Of a stretch of 64,000 bases of DNA, positions 1 to 11,834 are shown piece after piece (positions within the stretch are counted from its first letter, which is position 1; each line of letters starts with the position of its first letter). Where the stretch lies: positions 124,001-188,000 of the forward strand of contig CM060856.1 in NCBI GenBank assembly GCA_030737835.1. The letters run 5' to 3'. The notes under the pieces were generated by a model that was not told where the DNA came from, searched no databases, and saw only the letters and a list, made by a program, of their open reading frames with translations. Origin of the DNA: Acorus gramineus. Its lineage: Eukaryota; Streptophyta; Magnoliopsida; Acorales; Acoraceae. A program made the translations under genes and the position numbers.

Positions 1-223
1 ATATATTTTTTTATTATTTTTTTATTTATTCTCTAATACTTTATTTTAATATTTTAATGTGTGTTGCTTTTGATTTTCAGATTTCGGAAAAAGTCAAAAA
101 AACAAGTGGTGTTATCGGTTGTGTGACTTGTCAAAAAAAACCAGAATTGAAAGTGGATTAGCGACAATCGACGGATATTGAGTTAATATTTTAATTGAGG
201 ATTCTTAGAAAATAGTGAAAAAG

Positions 224-311
224 GTAAGTACAATTTTTTTTTTCAATATTTCATTGAGATCTTAATTTTGAGAGTGTATCTAATATTTCCTTGAAAATCT
301 TGTTATATTAG
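224..311 (+). other. Intron in the 5' leader of the hAT transposase gene
   Basis: A consensus donor (AAG|GTAAGT, GT at 224-225) and an acceptor (TTATATTAG, AG at 310-311) enclose a T-rich stretch and end six bases before the transposase ATG at 318. A further acceptor (TTTTGATTTTCAG, AG at 79-80) implies an upstream exon 81-223 preceded by another intron that starts outside the window. The leader is therefore probably spliced at least twice. Confidence 0.55.
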
Positions 312-317
312 GTTATA

Positions 318-2771
318 ATGACAAATAATCAACAACCATTTAAGAGAGAAAAAACTATTTTTTCGTTCTTTAAAAGAAGAGAGGATGATGATAAATCAAG
401 AGATGAGAATTCTTCTACGCCTAATGTTGATATTATAATTGCCGATGAACAACCCCCTTCTAAATGTCCAAGGGTCGAGCATAAAGAGTTTGATGCTACT
501 TCTTTCGAATGAGATCCGGGATTACGTATTCAAATATGGCAACATCCCGTTAATCAACAAGATGAGATTTGACGAGCATTTGTTAGAGCGGGACCATATC
601 AACCTAAGCTTTCAGAATATCCACGCTCTGAATCAGGAAAACAATTTCGTCGATTTCAATATTCTTGGTTCTCTCAATTTCCTTGGCTAGAGTACTCTCC
701 TTCAAAGGATAAAGCATTCTGTTTTCCATGCTTTCTATTTGAAAAAAATCCGCCGATCCGTCCTGCATTTACCACTGATGGGTTTAAAAGTTGGAAAAGG
801 GTTAATGATGGAAATAAATGTGCATTTTTGCATCATCTAGGAGGTCCTACTTCACCACATAACAATGCTATAAAAGCTTGTGAGGATTTATTGAAACCTT
901 CTCGACATATCGACAAAGTGATGAATGTACAATCTTCAGAGCAAATTTTGAAGAATCGATTGAGACTCAAGACGACGATTGAGAGCGTCCGGTGGCTTGC
1001 ATTCCAAGCATGTGCTTTCAGAGGTCACGATGAATCCGTAGATTCAAAAAATCGAGGTAATTTCATTGAATTGATAAAGCTTGTGGCCAAATTTAACGAT
1101 GAAGTTGCTGAAGTTGTTTTAGAAAAAGCTCCAGGAAATGCCAAGTATACCTCACCAGCTATTCAAAAAGAGATTTTGCATATTCTCGCTAACAAAGTGA
1201 GAAACAAAATTCGTGAGGAAGTTGGGGATGCCAAATTTTGTATTCTTGTTGATGAAGCACAAGATGAATCCAAGAAAGAGCAAATGGCCATTATTTTAAG
1301 ATTCATTGATGATAACGGTTTTATACGAGAGCGTTTTTTTGCAATTGTGGGTGTTGTAGACACCAATGCATCAACTCTTAAAAAAGAGATATCTGATGTC
1401 CTTGCTCGTTACAATCTCCATATTCATAATATGCGAGGTCAAGGGTATGACGGTGCTAGCAATATGCGTGGTGCATGGAAAGGATTGCAGGCTTTATTCC
1501 TTAGGGATTGTCCATATGCATATTATGTACATTGCTTTGCCCATCGACTACAGTTAGCCTTAGTTGCAGCATCTAAAGACATGGCTTCTATCTGGCTATT
1601 CTTTTCAACATTAACATCCATTGTTAATCTTGTTGTTGCATCTCCCAAACGTCATAGTGAGTTACAAATTGCTCAAGCAGATGAAATTGCAAATATGTCA
1701 GCTAGTGGTGAACTTGAGACCGGTAGAGGGGCCAATCAGATTGGTACTCTGCATCGAGCTGGAGCTACTCGTTGGAGCTCTCATTTTAGTTCAATTAGTA
1801 GTTTGATAGATATGTTTGGTCCATCTTGTACAGTTCTTAAAAAAATTATAGATGATGGATCAACCAACTCTATACGCGGAGAAGCTTCTGGTGCTTATAT
1901 TGCAATGAGATCATTTGAATTTGTATTTATCTTGCATTTATTGTATAAAATTATGGGTATCACTGAAGTACTTTGTCAAGCTCTGCAACAAAAATCTCAA
2001 GACATTTTAAATGCTATGAGTTTAATCTCAACTACAAAAGAGCTTCTCTTGAGATTGAGAAATGATGGTTGGGATAATTTTTTTACAAATGTGGTTATAT
2101 TCTGCAAACGGTATGACATTGAAACGCCTGATATGCATGCTCCTTATATGGTGGGTACGCGTCGTTCTTGTCAGCAAAAGGGCAACAACAGGAATATGTT
2201 AGAGCATTATCAATTTGAATTATTCAATGAAGCAATAGATTTTCAATTGCAGGAGTTAAATGACAGATTCAGCGAGGGGGCAATGGAACTTTTTATTTTT
2301 AGCTCGGCTTTGGATCCCAGTGATGGTTATAAAGCATTTAAAATTGATGATATTTGTACTCTGGCTGAAAAATTTTATCCTCAAGATTTCACAAAGCAAG
2401 AGATGTGCACTTTGAGAATTCAACTACAACATTACGAGCTTGATGTACCTCATCATCCAGATTTTATGAACATATCTACTATTTCTGAATTATGTCGAAG
2501 ATTAGTTGAAACAAGAAAGTCAGAGGTCTATACTTTGATTGATAGATTGATTCGTCTTGTGTTGACTCTTCCTGTTTCTACGGCAACTACTGAACGTGCA
2601 TTTTCAGCTATGAAGCTTGTTAAAACAGCACTTCGCACGAAGATGGATGATGATTTTCTTGCAGATTCTATGATCGTCTATATTGAAAAAGAATTTGCTG
2701 AAAATATTGACTCAAATTCGATAATAGATGATTTTTATTCTCTTAAGGATCGTCGGGCACAACTTCAATAA
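318..2771 (+). pseudogene. hAT transposase, ZMYM1-like (TTF finger, DUF4371, hAT dimerisation), two in-frame TGA stops
   Basis: From ATG 318 to TAA 2769-2771 a single frame of 818 codons is kept apart from TGA at 510-512 and 570-572. Both stops sit where arginine CGA is plausible, as expected from deamination of methylated CpG. Domains in order: a charged N-terminus (from residue 1), a TTF-type zinc finger with a C-F-P-C-F core just before base 828, the RNase H-like DUF4371 region with D residues in ILVDEAQDES and GQGYDGASN, and the C-terminal dimerisation region with TATTERAFSAMK (about base 2580). Length and domain order fit full-length plant ZMYM1-like hAT proteins. As written, the gene gives at most an N-terminal fragment. 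The part from 828 on is uninterrupted for 647 codons, so a shorter product from an internal ATG cannot be excluded. Confidence 0.85.
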
Positions 2772-2910
2772 TGTATTTTCTAGAAAAAAAATTGATTTTG
2801 TCTGTTTTTGAATATTTACTTATGTATGTCAAAGTTTATTAGAAATGACTTATGAACTCGTTTAATTTATATTAAACTCAAATTATTTACTAGATTTTGA
2901 ATTCCTATTA

Positions 2911-2945
2911 GCCCCCCCTCATATAAAATCTTGGTTCCGCCCCTG
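2911..2945 (-). repeat. Right terminal inverted repeat of the hAT element
   Basis: Read on the minus strand it starts CAGGGGCGGAACCAAGA and continues into a run of G residues. The CAGGGGCGGA start is a familiar hAT terminus. The following bases TTTACCAT (2946-2953) are the predicted 8-bp target duplication. Confidence 0.7.
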
Positions 2946-2953
2946 TTTACCAT

Positions 2954-3825
2954 TATGCACCCACACACCCTAAAAATACTATTTAAAGAAAAACAATGAA
3001 ATTCACATTTGTAGTGAATTATCTGAGGTTAATATCACACTACAAAGTAATCAAGGGAGATAAATAACATTTACATATTTTACTGAAGATATACTTCATG
3101 CACATTAAAATCTCCCTCATGATCATGAAGCCCAGTAGTACTGATCTGTTCTGGTAGAGACGCGATATACGTACGTCAAGTTGGCAAAAACAAACAGTAG
3201 CTGCCTTTATATCTCCAACATCAACTTTTTGCTTCCCATGCATACCACCGGCCAGTACGTAAACAAGAAAATATATAATTAAAAAGCACATGCACCACTA
3301 CAAATGAAAATCCGATGCTTATACATTTATGTTGACATCTTCTACAGAGAGCGACTATTTGGAATTTATGTTAGTCTCATGTACCTGTCGGGGTGAGATG
3401 TTTTTCTTTCACCATATAACAAAACTAATATATATTTGATCCATGGCCCCCATCTTTTGACATAACGAAACAAACAGGGACTCTCTCTCTTTCTCAACCA
3501 AAACTGATGTGGACGGCCACATCAGAGGGCTGTTTGTTCAGAATAAGTGGTTGCACCATCAATTTTCAGGACAGATTTCATAATTATACATGGAATTTGG
3601 AGGGGCAATCAACATTATTAGCTGCTGAGCGGGGGTGGAGGGAGGGGGTGATAGAGAAAGTCCATAACAGAATTTGGTGCATGGTTTAATATAGAGGATG
3701 TAACATTCCAAAATAAAACAAATATATATATAATATATAATCATCAGCTTCTTGCCTACACATTAAGCACTAGACGATGGAGATCTCAATCCACCAATAA
3801 AACTTTTCATGCTGTAGCAAACCTA
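2954..3825. other. Intergenic, no gene seen
   Basis: AT-rich DNA right of the hAT element. Only short open frames occur (for example 3040-3291 minus and 3507-3689 plus), with no recognisable domain and no supporting splice or promoter context. Confidence 0.6.
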
Positions 3826-3915
3826 GCTTGGGCCGGTTAGCTGGTTGGCACCCCCTTATCCAATAAGGAGATCAAGGGATTAAATTCTAGGAGCATCGAT
3901 TTTTTAAAAAAAAAT
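3826..3915 (+). repeat. tRNA-derived SINE-like head
   Basis: The stretch contains an A-box-like TTAGCTGGTTGGC and, about 35 bases on, a B-box-like GATCAAGGGATTAAATTC. It then has a T/A-rich tail. This spacing and order fit the tRNA-related head of plant SINEs, with the B box decayed from GGTTCGAATC. No body or clear target duplication was found, so it is a relic at best. Confidence 0.4.
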
Positions 3916-3944
3916 CATGCTATAAACGGTTGGAAGTTACAAAT

Positions 3945-3981
3945 GAATAATAATAATAATAATCATAATAACAACAACAAC
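3945..3981. repeat. AAT/AAC microsatellite
   Basis: A run of (AAT)n that turns into (AAC)n. Simple sequence repeat with no coding content. Confidence 0.8.
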
Positions 3982-4529
3982 GTGGGTAGTGAATGCATGA
4001 ATCTTTAATGTGATGCAGTATAGCTGGAGAAGGGATTTCCACCATCACCATGAATAGAAAGCTGAAAGAAAGAAGAAACAATTGATTTAATATAATTAAG
4101 TTTGAATATTCATAATTGAGAGAATCATATTGACATTGATATATCCATATTTCAAAAGTAAATTTTTCCATAGTTTTAGACATAATTCATTTCTTATTTG
4201 GGTATCAAATTATGATGACTCTATTAAGTAAAAAATAATTTAGTAGAGTTTTGATGGAATTTAATGACCCTGTCAAAAGGATCTAAATTTTATGTGTTTA
4301 CTTTTAATTTCACTGGGTTTTCTTGTTCTTCAAGTTACGACACTCTATGTAAATATGTGAAATTGTTTCATATATACAAATCAATTAATAAAACAGAGAA
4401 GAAGAAATAATGTTCAGTCCCACAAAAAAAATTGCATATTTTTTCATTTGTGTCTTATTTGGTGAGGGTGGTGTATTATATATATTAGTAAACAATACTA
4501 ACAAAGTTGGTGTGTTAGCAAACCAATAT

Positions 4530-5440
4530 GTGGTATCAAAACCTTGTGAGATCCTATTATCCACAAAGAATGTTTGTGATGCATCATCAAGTTTTCAAGT
4601 TCTCCAAGGACAACTACGAAATTGGTCCATCAATATCAAGGCTTTATTTGGTTCCAATACCTATCAGAAATCGTTAATGATATAGAATTCGAGCTGATTC
4701 CAGAGGAAGTAGCTACATAGACAATGAACAAAAAAGCCACTCTTAAAGACCAACAAAAGAAGGACAAGAACGCTATTCCTACTCTGTCAAAGTTCATATA
4801 AATTGACATTAAAAAACATTGCCGAAGCGACAGCGGGTAAGTAAGTTTGGGATACCCAAAGAACGTTCTTCAAAGGAGTCTTTCGAGTCAAATCAATTCA
4901 CGGCTACTCGTACCAAAGAAGATGAGACATCTCCTAATACTTCTCAAGATTACTAATAATCATGAATCAACTTAAGAGAAATGCCGAGATGAACAATGAC
5001 ATCCACACCGTGGAGATGATAATTCGATCATTTACCACCAAATTAGTGCACATGATAAAGGCAATTGAGGAGTCGAAGGACTTGATAACGATCACAATGA
5101 AAGAGCTCTTGGGATTCTTAAAGACTGGCCACGAGCAATGCGGGGAGTACTAGGCCTTGGAGTCAATACTGACTCTAAGCAAATCAGAGGTGGTTGTGGA
5201 CATTTCAGAACACAATGCCGGGACACCTATTGTTAATGAGGATGAGGGTGTGGACTTAAATCCGTGGACAAAATCAAGAAAGTATATCCACATCCAATCA
5301 AGAAAACATGCATGAAAAATATCAAGTGCTACATCTACAACAAGTTTGGGCATTATGAATCGACTCTTCAAACCACAACACACTGCAACGGATTGTGCAC
5401 AAACAAATCAATAATCATAATAGTAGTAGTATTAGAACCC
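4530..5440 (+). pseudogene. Ty1/Copia gag relic (UBN2-type)
   Basis: Conceptual translation across several frames follows the order of plant Copia Gag proteins. A motif like NWSIxxKALFGS lies near 4630 (usually YDNWSIxMKALFG). EATAGK-VWDTQ lies near 4825 and YFSRLLIIMNQLKRNAE near 4945. RSFTTKLVHMIKAIEESKD and a KELLGFLKTGHEQ stretch lie at 4960-5150. A degraded CCHC knuckle (CYIYNKFGH) follows near 5325. Gag coats retrotransposon RNA in virus-like particles. Frameshifts and stops occur throughout and no pol follows, so this is an old truncated copy. The motif order makes the identification fairly secure although no single frame is intact. Confidence 0.7.
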
Positions 5441-5880
5441 ATGTAATTTTGTGTATTTTTTTATTTGTGTCTTATTTAGAGAGAGTGATGTGTTAGTAAA
5501 CAATTCTACCAAGAGTGCATGGTGTTTAACAACACCAATATAACAACATCAATCAAAATAGTAAACCAACGTAGCTAGCGCGACTTATTGATACACTAGG
5601 ATGATAAACTGTCATACATAGAGTAATCCCACCACAACTATTACAAGTGTCCGAGGCGTACAGATATTTTTTAATATTTAAATCAAGGACACAAATGAAA
5701 TCGATGGTGAATGCAGATAATTTTAGTCTTTTATTGGGTTATCTGGTCCTAATCACTATGGGATGATTGGGCAGTGGATTAAGATTTTAAAGATAAGTTG
5801 TCTTAATTTTTGAAAAAAAAAATTCATCAATTTTTTCTATATTTATATTTATCAAAATTGAAACAAAAAAATCATATGAA
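5441..5880. other. Intergenic, no gene seen
   Basis: AT-rich spacer between the Copia gag relic and the next MITE. It may include decayed flank of the Copia element, but no LTR could be traced. Confidence 0.5.
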
Positions 5881-6220
5881 GGGTCCGTTTGGAAACATAG
5901 ATTGAAAAGTAGCTTTTGGAATAAAGCTACTTTTTAAGATAATTTTAGACCTTAACTTTTTTAGGATGTTTTTTTTTTAATTCAAGAATCAATATTTAAA
6001 AGAAGTTTAATGTTTGACAGAGAAATCTATTTTTCAATTCAAAAAATCAATTCCGATAAAAAAGAGTTGTTTTTTAGCTTTTCAAAACACAGATTTCAAG
6101 AGAAAAATTAAAAGGAATCCAGCTTTCGATTCTGCAAAAAACTGTCTCGTTTGACTACACGATTTTAGCTTTTTAACTTTTCAAAAAACAAAAGCACACC
6201 AAACGCGCAACAAACGGACC
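5881..6220. mobile_element. MITE with GGGTCCGTTTGG-type ends
   Basis: The left end GGGTCCGTTTGG and right end CAAACGGACC are inverted repeats about 340 bp apart. The inside is AT-rich, non-coding and partly self-complementary (paired AGCTTTT/AAAAGCT tracts). This is the form of many plant MITEs. No convincing target duplication is visible, so the superfamily stays open. Confidence 0.6.
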
Positions 6221-6521
6221 AAATGTGATAAGTTGTCTATGCTTTATCCCGATTATTTTTTTATTAAACGTGATAAGTTGTCACTCTCTTATTTATCCTA
6301 TCAATTATTCCCTTGACAAATCAACTATACTTATTATTTTCTCCCCTGCGAGGTTACCTTTTGCACGTGGGAGAATAAAAAGAGGTTAATGAAATAACAA
6401 CAAATCGTTGAAATATACAGGAACGAATCTTCTATCTTTCGGAGGTAATTTTCAAAGTATTTCTCATGGAGGGGCCAGTGAAAGCGCGAGGCCTCCGAAC
6501 TCTTAATCTGTATCCACAGAG

Positions 6522-6704
6522 ATGGAGAAAAAGAGGTTCCAATTGTAAGTTGTTGGTTGTTGTTGCGGTGGTTACGCAAGAGAAACGACTGTGATGTGCT
6601 GATTTGATCAGTTAATTTTTTTTTTCTTTCCATTTTTCAGGAGGATTGCGTTAGTTTTGCTGGTGCTTTTCTCGGAGATTTTTAAGGTCGAGTGTCATGG
6701 TTAA
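6522..6704 (+). pseudogene. Possible two-exon fragment with a signal-peptide-like sequence
   Basis: ATG at 6522 opens a 23-nt exon ending at a consensus donor (CAATT|GTAAGT, GT 6545-6546). A strong acceptor after a T-rich tract (CATTTTTCAG, AG 6639-6640) restores the frame. The joined frame gives a basic start, a hydrophobic core (ALVLLVLF) and a small-residue/cysteine end, like a secretory signal peptide. It stops at TAA 6702-6704 after about 28 codons. A donor-like CATG|GTTAAG just before the stop and an acceptor-like TTGTGTAG near 6776 could extend it, but no mature domain is recognised. It could be the surviving first exons of a secreted or receptor protein gene, or chance. The family is not recognised. 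Confidence 0.3.
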
Positions 6705-7759
6705 GAGATGTTTCTCTCTCCCTCTCTCTCACCTTCCTCTATCCTTTTGTTCCCCATTTGGGTCCACTTGTGTAGGTGGGTGGTTCTTCTTTGTAGCCCA
6801 GGCAAACAATAACTTTACAACTGACGTTGATCAAAGCATTGAAAATGTGACACACTTTTAAGAATAAGGAACAGCGAACTAGAAAAGATTATACATGGAT
6901 GTTATCTAGTATTTTGCATTTGTATTATGTACTAATCTTTTCAATATATACTTTTCACAAAACCTCATCTTAATAGGATGTGAGAATACCTCATTTTTAA
7001 CCATAGAACTTGAATTTGAATATTTTTTATTTCTAATAAAAGAAATTTGAAAGAAAAAAATACCCATAACGTGTGTGTATAAAAGTTAAACTATAATTGC
7101 AAGTAGTCATTTTTATATATCTTGATTTAATGATTACACCGAATCGTTTTTCATTGCAATATATATATCGTGGGTCCACTTATATTCTTCGCTTCTTTTC
7201 ATTTATAATATATATGATATGATATGATGAAATTATTTTTTGGCCACACACCCTTCACTCTCTTTATCTTACCCGTCATAGATGGTTATGCGGACATGGA
7301 TAAAAATTGTACTAGTATAATATATTTTTATTTGGTTATTTTTATTATTCTCAATTATTTAAAAAAATGTAAAAATTACTTTTTGTTATTTGATTCACTT
7401 TAAATGAATTGAATATAAGAGAGATGAAAACAATGTAGATAATGGTTTAAAATTCTTAAATAAGAATATCAATTGAGCTGATACCAATGTGATAGTAATC
7501 CATTATATTTTAAAAAATATCACCTTTCAAATTAATTGTTTTCTACTATTAGTGTTGAACATAAGTTAAAATACCATTTCTTTTTCCAAAGTAAATTTTT
7601 TTTAGAATAATAAAATTCATCCAAAATATTAGGCTGTCAGGCTAATATATACTAGGTCAATCACAGCATAACAAAGAGTTTATTGTTCTATTTTGACTTT
7701 GTAGAAGCTTAATCCCCCTCCGTAGAAGTTTAATCCCCTCTTATGATGCGGGATAAAAG
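6705..7759. other. Intergenic, no gene seen
   Basis: AT-rich. A CT-rich patch lies at 6708-6750. A sequence resembling an initiator-tRNA primer-binding site in reverse (GCTGATACCAA, near 7478-7488) is followed by TGTGATAG, but no matching LTR was traced. No protein-coding signal. Confidence 0.5.
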
Positions 7760-8160
7760 TGTCAGAAATAATTCTCATAAATTATGAAAAATGTTGTATA
7801 TCAATAAGTGATTAATTTGAAGAACTCATATATAATATGATTGATAATATAAATATAATAAGATCGAGAGAATAATAATTGGAATCGCCTGGTCGAGAGA
7901 CACATGTGAGATGTTATCTTTAAAATGAATACGCCCTCCATACGCAAGAAATTTCACCAACATCATTTGTCCCCGAGATACAACTCGCTCCGTGATATTC
8001 CGCCAACTCCCCGATGTGCGATCAAGTGGAGTCCTCGAACCGAATCATTGTATTGTCAATACCTAGAATGGAATAGAGAAGGCTTAATCAAGATCTTTTA
8101 TAAAAAACAAAGGGAATTTTGATTGAAATAATTTGGATCACAATCAAAATATATCCAACA
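7760..8160 (-). repeat. 3' LTR of the non-autonomous LTR element
   Basis: Begins TGTCAGAAATAATT and ends ATATATCCAACA on the plus strand. Similar to 10773-11217. Followed by the polypurine-tract candidate 8161-8172. Confidence 0.6.
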
Positions 8161-8172
8161 ATCCCCCACATG
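8161..8172 (-). promoter_or_regulatory. Polypurine tract candidate
   Basis: Reads CATGTGGGGGAT on the minus strand directly before LTR start TGTTGG. This is the usual primer for plus-strand DNA synthesis and fixes the element's direction. Confidence 0.5.
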
Positions 8173-10772
8173 ATCCAAATTTAAAATAAAGGAACGGAAT
8201 ATTTGAGCAATTTTATCATGTCATAAGTAGAAGTGTCTTTCGACCTGAACTTCTATCTTAGCGTAGATAAGTCTTATAATGAAATGAACCATAGTTTAAG
8301 CTATTTTAGCTCACTATTCAACTAATCACACAACGCAGTACGACTTAATAATTCAATTCTTCTTAAAGGTAGTGTTACAGGCCATGCGCTGATATTTCGT
8401 CTCATGAGTGTTTTAGGGATCACCCTGGCTCCCATAAATCGCGGCCCCACGATCACACTCACATAGGTGGGTCTCCAAGGATACCTGTAACCAAACATAC
8501 CCTGTCTCCGAATATATAACTTTAGGCCTTAATCCTATTACGAATATAAACTCAGCTTATGCCATTACAATTGAACATTGATCATTATAGGGAATGACTA
8601 AGAGAATAATCTCTAAATTCAGTGCTTTTAATCACTCGCCAATTTGTAATCCACATTCAACTTCCTTCATGGGATCTCTAATTATAGAAGTTAGACATAA
8701 AATTGAGGTGACTAATTGATGGGTATCATCATATTCCCCTCGATGAATAATTAAACCCCTAGTATAATTTATTTATTTATTTTTAAAGGTTATTTTTTAA
8801 ACCCCCACAATTTACATAATAGCATGAAATATTCTCCAATGAATAATTATACTATAGCAAGCCATTTTTCTAATATTCAAAATTTCTCGACTTGATTAAC
8901 ACGTCATCTCATTATAATTAAGATGTATATGTCTCCCCTCACATGTTAGGATGTAAATTACCACTTGTAATTTTTCAACACAAAATATGCAAACATTTAG
9001 AGACTACTCAACAAATAATTTGGTGTGTGTGTGTGTATGCGCGGATATTCGCTATAAATCACATGCAATTTTTTTTTTTTCAAATGAGCAATTCCCAAAT
9101 ACATATCATACCCTACACGAACACCATATTTGTAATTCAAGGTTTGATTAAGATGCTTCATATTATAAGAAAACACATAATTCTAAATTATGTCATATAT
9201 TCATTGTCAAATAAATAAAATATAAATGTAATGCATTTACATTATATTTTAATTTTCTCTACAAATCACATGCTTTTAATTCTCATAACTCGGTCATAAT
9301 TTAGCACATAAATACATGAGTTACAAATAATCATCATATTGACATGAATATATAAAATTTGTCATTTATAAAGCTATTTGCATATAAGCATGTATCATTA
9401 GAATAAAATGGTATTAGTCACATGCCTTAAATAACCAGATTATTTGTCATGCTCCTCCTCCTAGAAATCCAGAATATAATATTCAATAAAACATGGAAGC
9501 AAGATAATACCCATATCATGTGCATCAAAAAACCAGAAGCCCCAATATAGGATAATATTCTCTCTTGAATTGATAACCAGCTATGTGATATCCGTATAAG
9601 AATATATGTAGACCACTTGCTTCATATGTGAGAGAATTCAGAATGTCAATAAATCTAAAATAATAATACTTTCATATATAATATCCTGATGACATAGAAT
9701 ATCCCGATTGCATGTGTATAGTGATATTTCAGAAAACCAGAAAACAAAATAAGAAGTTCTTGTGTACATAGTCTGGCTAATCATAATAATATATCAAGAA
9801 ATCTAGAATAATAATAATGAAAGCTCATAAAAGAATTCCAGAAGTCTCAATAATGTAGAAGCATGCATAGTTGCCCTGGAAATTGATATCTTTCTCAGAA
9901 ATTGTGGTTGGATGTGTATATCCTTGCTTAAACAATAACAGCAACCATAAAATACATTACTCGGAACAAATAAATATTAACAATTCATCTAAGAACATAT
10001 GACTTGTCTAAGACATATATAGTAGAAAATGTGTATGACAATTCACAAATGTAAATGTGGTAAATCATTAATTAATTATCATATCAAATTCGAATCAGAT
10101 TGTATAAATGCCAAAAATATAAAAATGACAATAATGATGGACATTTTCATGACCCATTTATTTGAATTTATTTGAATTTATTCTATGATCATTTCAAAGT
10201 ACATAGTATTATAAATGTTATTATAATCATGTGCACGTCCATTTGTAGGTAATTTTCATTACTCACAATATATGTATATATTTCAAAATTAAATGCAACA
10301 TATAGCACATTTCAAAATGCACAAACATAGAATATGTAAGAGAGACATTGATAATTCACAATAGAAACTAGTGAAAACATGTGCCATATTTGAATAATAG
10401 CATTCAATTAGGGATCACAATATAACAAACAAAATCATATCTTCAACAAATCTGTAACAATGTCCCAAAATCATGCTCGATATATAACATGCACATGAGG
10501 CAACAAATTTCCATTTTATTAGTGTATATCTGTATATATTTAACATGCAAAAGTAAAATCTCAATTCATTTATATCCCACGTTTGCAATGGCTATTAACA
10601 ATTATTTACCCAGGAGCGAAACCTAGATTGATAATTTATCTATGCTTAACTAACTTGTGATGACTCATTTTTTTTTAAAAATACTATACAGATTCCATAA
10701 CAAATAGTAATAGACCTCAAAATTATTTATATTGTATTTCACAATATTTTACGACACAATTTGTTTCAATAT
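8173..10772. other. Non-coding interior of the non-autonomous LTR element
   Basis: About 2.6 kb of AT-rich DNA with no retroviral-type protein motif in any frame. Contains a short GT microsatellite near 9020. Open frames here are short and without recognisable domains. Confidence 0.5.
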
Positions 10773-11217
10773 TGATAATATAATTATCAAAAATCATGAA
10801 AAATATTGTATCTCAATTAGTGATTAATTTGAAAAATTAATATATAATATGATTGATAATATAAAAATAATAAGATTAAGAGAAAAATGGTTAGAATCGC
10901 CTGATTGAGAGACACATATGAGATATTATCCTTGGAACGAATATGTCCTTCATATGCATGAAGTTTTACTGACATTATTCGTTCCCGAGATACAATTTGA
11001 CCTGCGAGATTCCGTCAACTTTTCTGAGGTGCGATGAAGTGGAGTCTTCGAACCGAATCCTTATATTACCGATGCCTGGAATAGAATAGATAAGGCTTGA
11101 TCAAAATCTTTTATAAAATACAAAAGGAATTTTGATGGAAAAAATTCTCATAATAATTCATGCAATTGTAATCGTGAAAGCTATTAAATTTGGATCACAA
11201 TCAAAATATATCCAAAA
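10773..11217 (-). repeat. 5' LTR of the non-autonomous LTR element
   Basis: Aligns with 7760-8160 but has an extra internal stretch near 11150-11190 and many substitutions, so the element is old. No convincing primer-binding site is visible to its left. Confidence 0.55.
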
Positions 11218-11431
11218 GAAAGTTTTCTATTTAGTTAAATGTTGGAACTCAAACCGATATGATTATGAGTCCAAACCCAGCAAAACCATAGTTGGATTAT
11301 TCAATATCCTCTAAAATTGCATAGATCAACGAATTGAGGCGGGATAGTTAAATTATTTGAAAAGTACTTCATACATTTTAATGTCATTTCTTTACCCCCC
11401 GTATGGGGTGTGACATTAGGTTATTCGCTCT

Positions 11432-11834
11432 CGATAACTATACTGAGATAGATAACAATCCAGGCTGAATAAGCAATTTTTTGTTTGGTTGTTTTTTTTG
11501 TTATTCTCATTGGGAAACGTAAAAATGACTTTTTTGTTGTTTGGTTAATCTTGGATAAAGTGATGATAAATGGTTGATAAGGGATGAATAAGAGTTTATG
11601 ATTTTTTAAATGACAATTATACCCCCTGGGAATAGTGTGAGAGATATATGATTGATTTGATAGATGTGACAGTTTTTTAAATCTGTGTGAGTCTGTTAGG
11701 TGAGATAAAATTTTTAAAATGACAGAGAAGGGTATTTTTATCCATTGGTATAGATAAGCCTTGATAAGCAATTCCACAATTTGCTTAGAATAGTTATCAG
11801 GCCTTATCCTAACTTATCTAGACATAACTATCGG
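11432..11834. mobile_element. MITE copy 1
   Basis: Imperfect inverted ends (CGATAACTATACTGAGATA on the left; CTAGACATAACTATCGG on the right) bound about 400 bp of AT-rich DNA. An inverted, diverged copy lies at 13318-13700. The two share GGATAA-AGGATAAG, TTGCTTAT, GGGGGTATA-TTGTCATTTAAAAAAT and AAACTCTTATTCAT segments in the same order. Confidence 0.6.

Larger units (their letters stand above)
1..2945 (+). mobile_element. hAT-family DNA transposon, right part (left end lies before base 1)
   Basis: The right terminus is recognisable. Bases 2911-2945 read in reverse begin CAGGGGCGGAACCAAGA, the type of terminal inverted repeat carried by plant hAT elements that encode ZMYM1/TTF-finger transposases. 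The element therefore ends at 2945. The expected 8-bp target duplication on this side is TTTACCAT (2946-2953). The matching left repeat and duplication partner must lie upstream of the window. Inside are a spliced 5' leader, a long transposase reading frame (318-2771) and an AT-rich 3' tail. The coding part carries only two lesions, so the copy looks fairly recent. What is seen: terminus and transposase. What is inferred: the duplication and the missing left end. Confidence 0.8.
7760..11217 (-). mobile_element. Non-autonomous LTR retrotransposon (no coding capacity)
   Basis: Two direct repeats of about 400 bp (7760-8160 and 10773-11217) share clear similarity over their whole length, including CGAGAGACACAT-like, CGAACCGAATC and GGATCACAATCAAAATATAT segments. 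The repeats begin TG; the left one ends CCAACA, matching TG...CA LTR ends. Immediately right of the left repeat, ATCCCCCACATG reads in reverse as a purine-rich tract next to TGTTGG. That places the 3' LTR on the left and the element on the minus strand. The 2.6-kb interior has no gag or pol. It is an old LARD-like element that would depend on another element's enzymes. Possible target duplication: AAAAG/GAAAG (one mismatch). Confidence 0.6.

Noticed and set aside
6334..6633. Minus-strand 99-codon frame
   Set aside because: No recognisable domain; overlaps a better spliced candidate on the plus strand.
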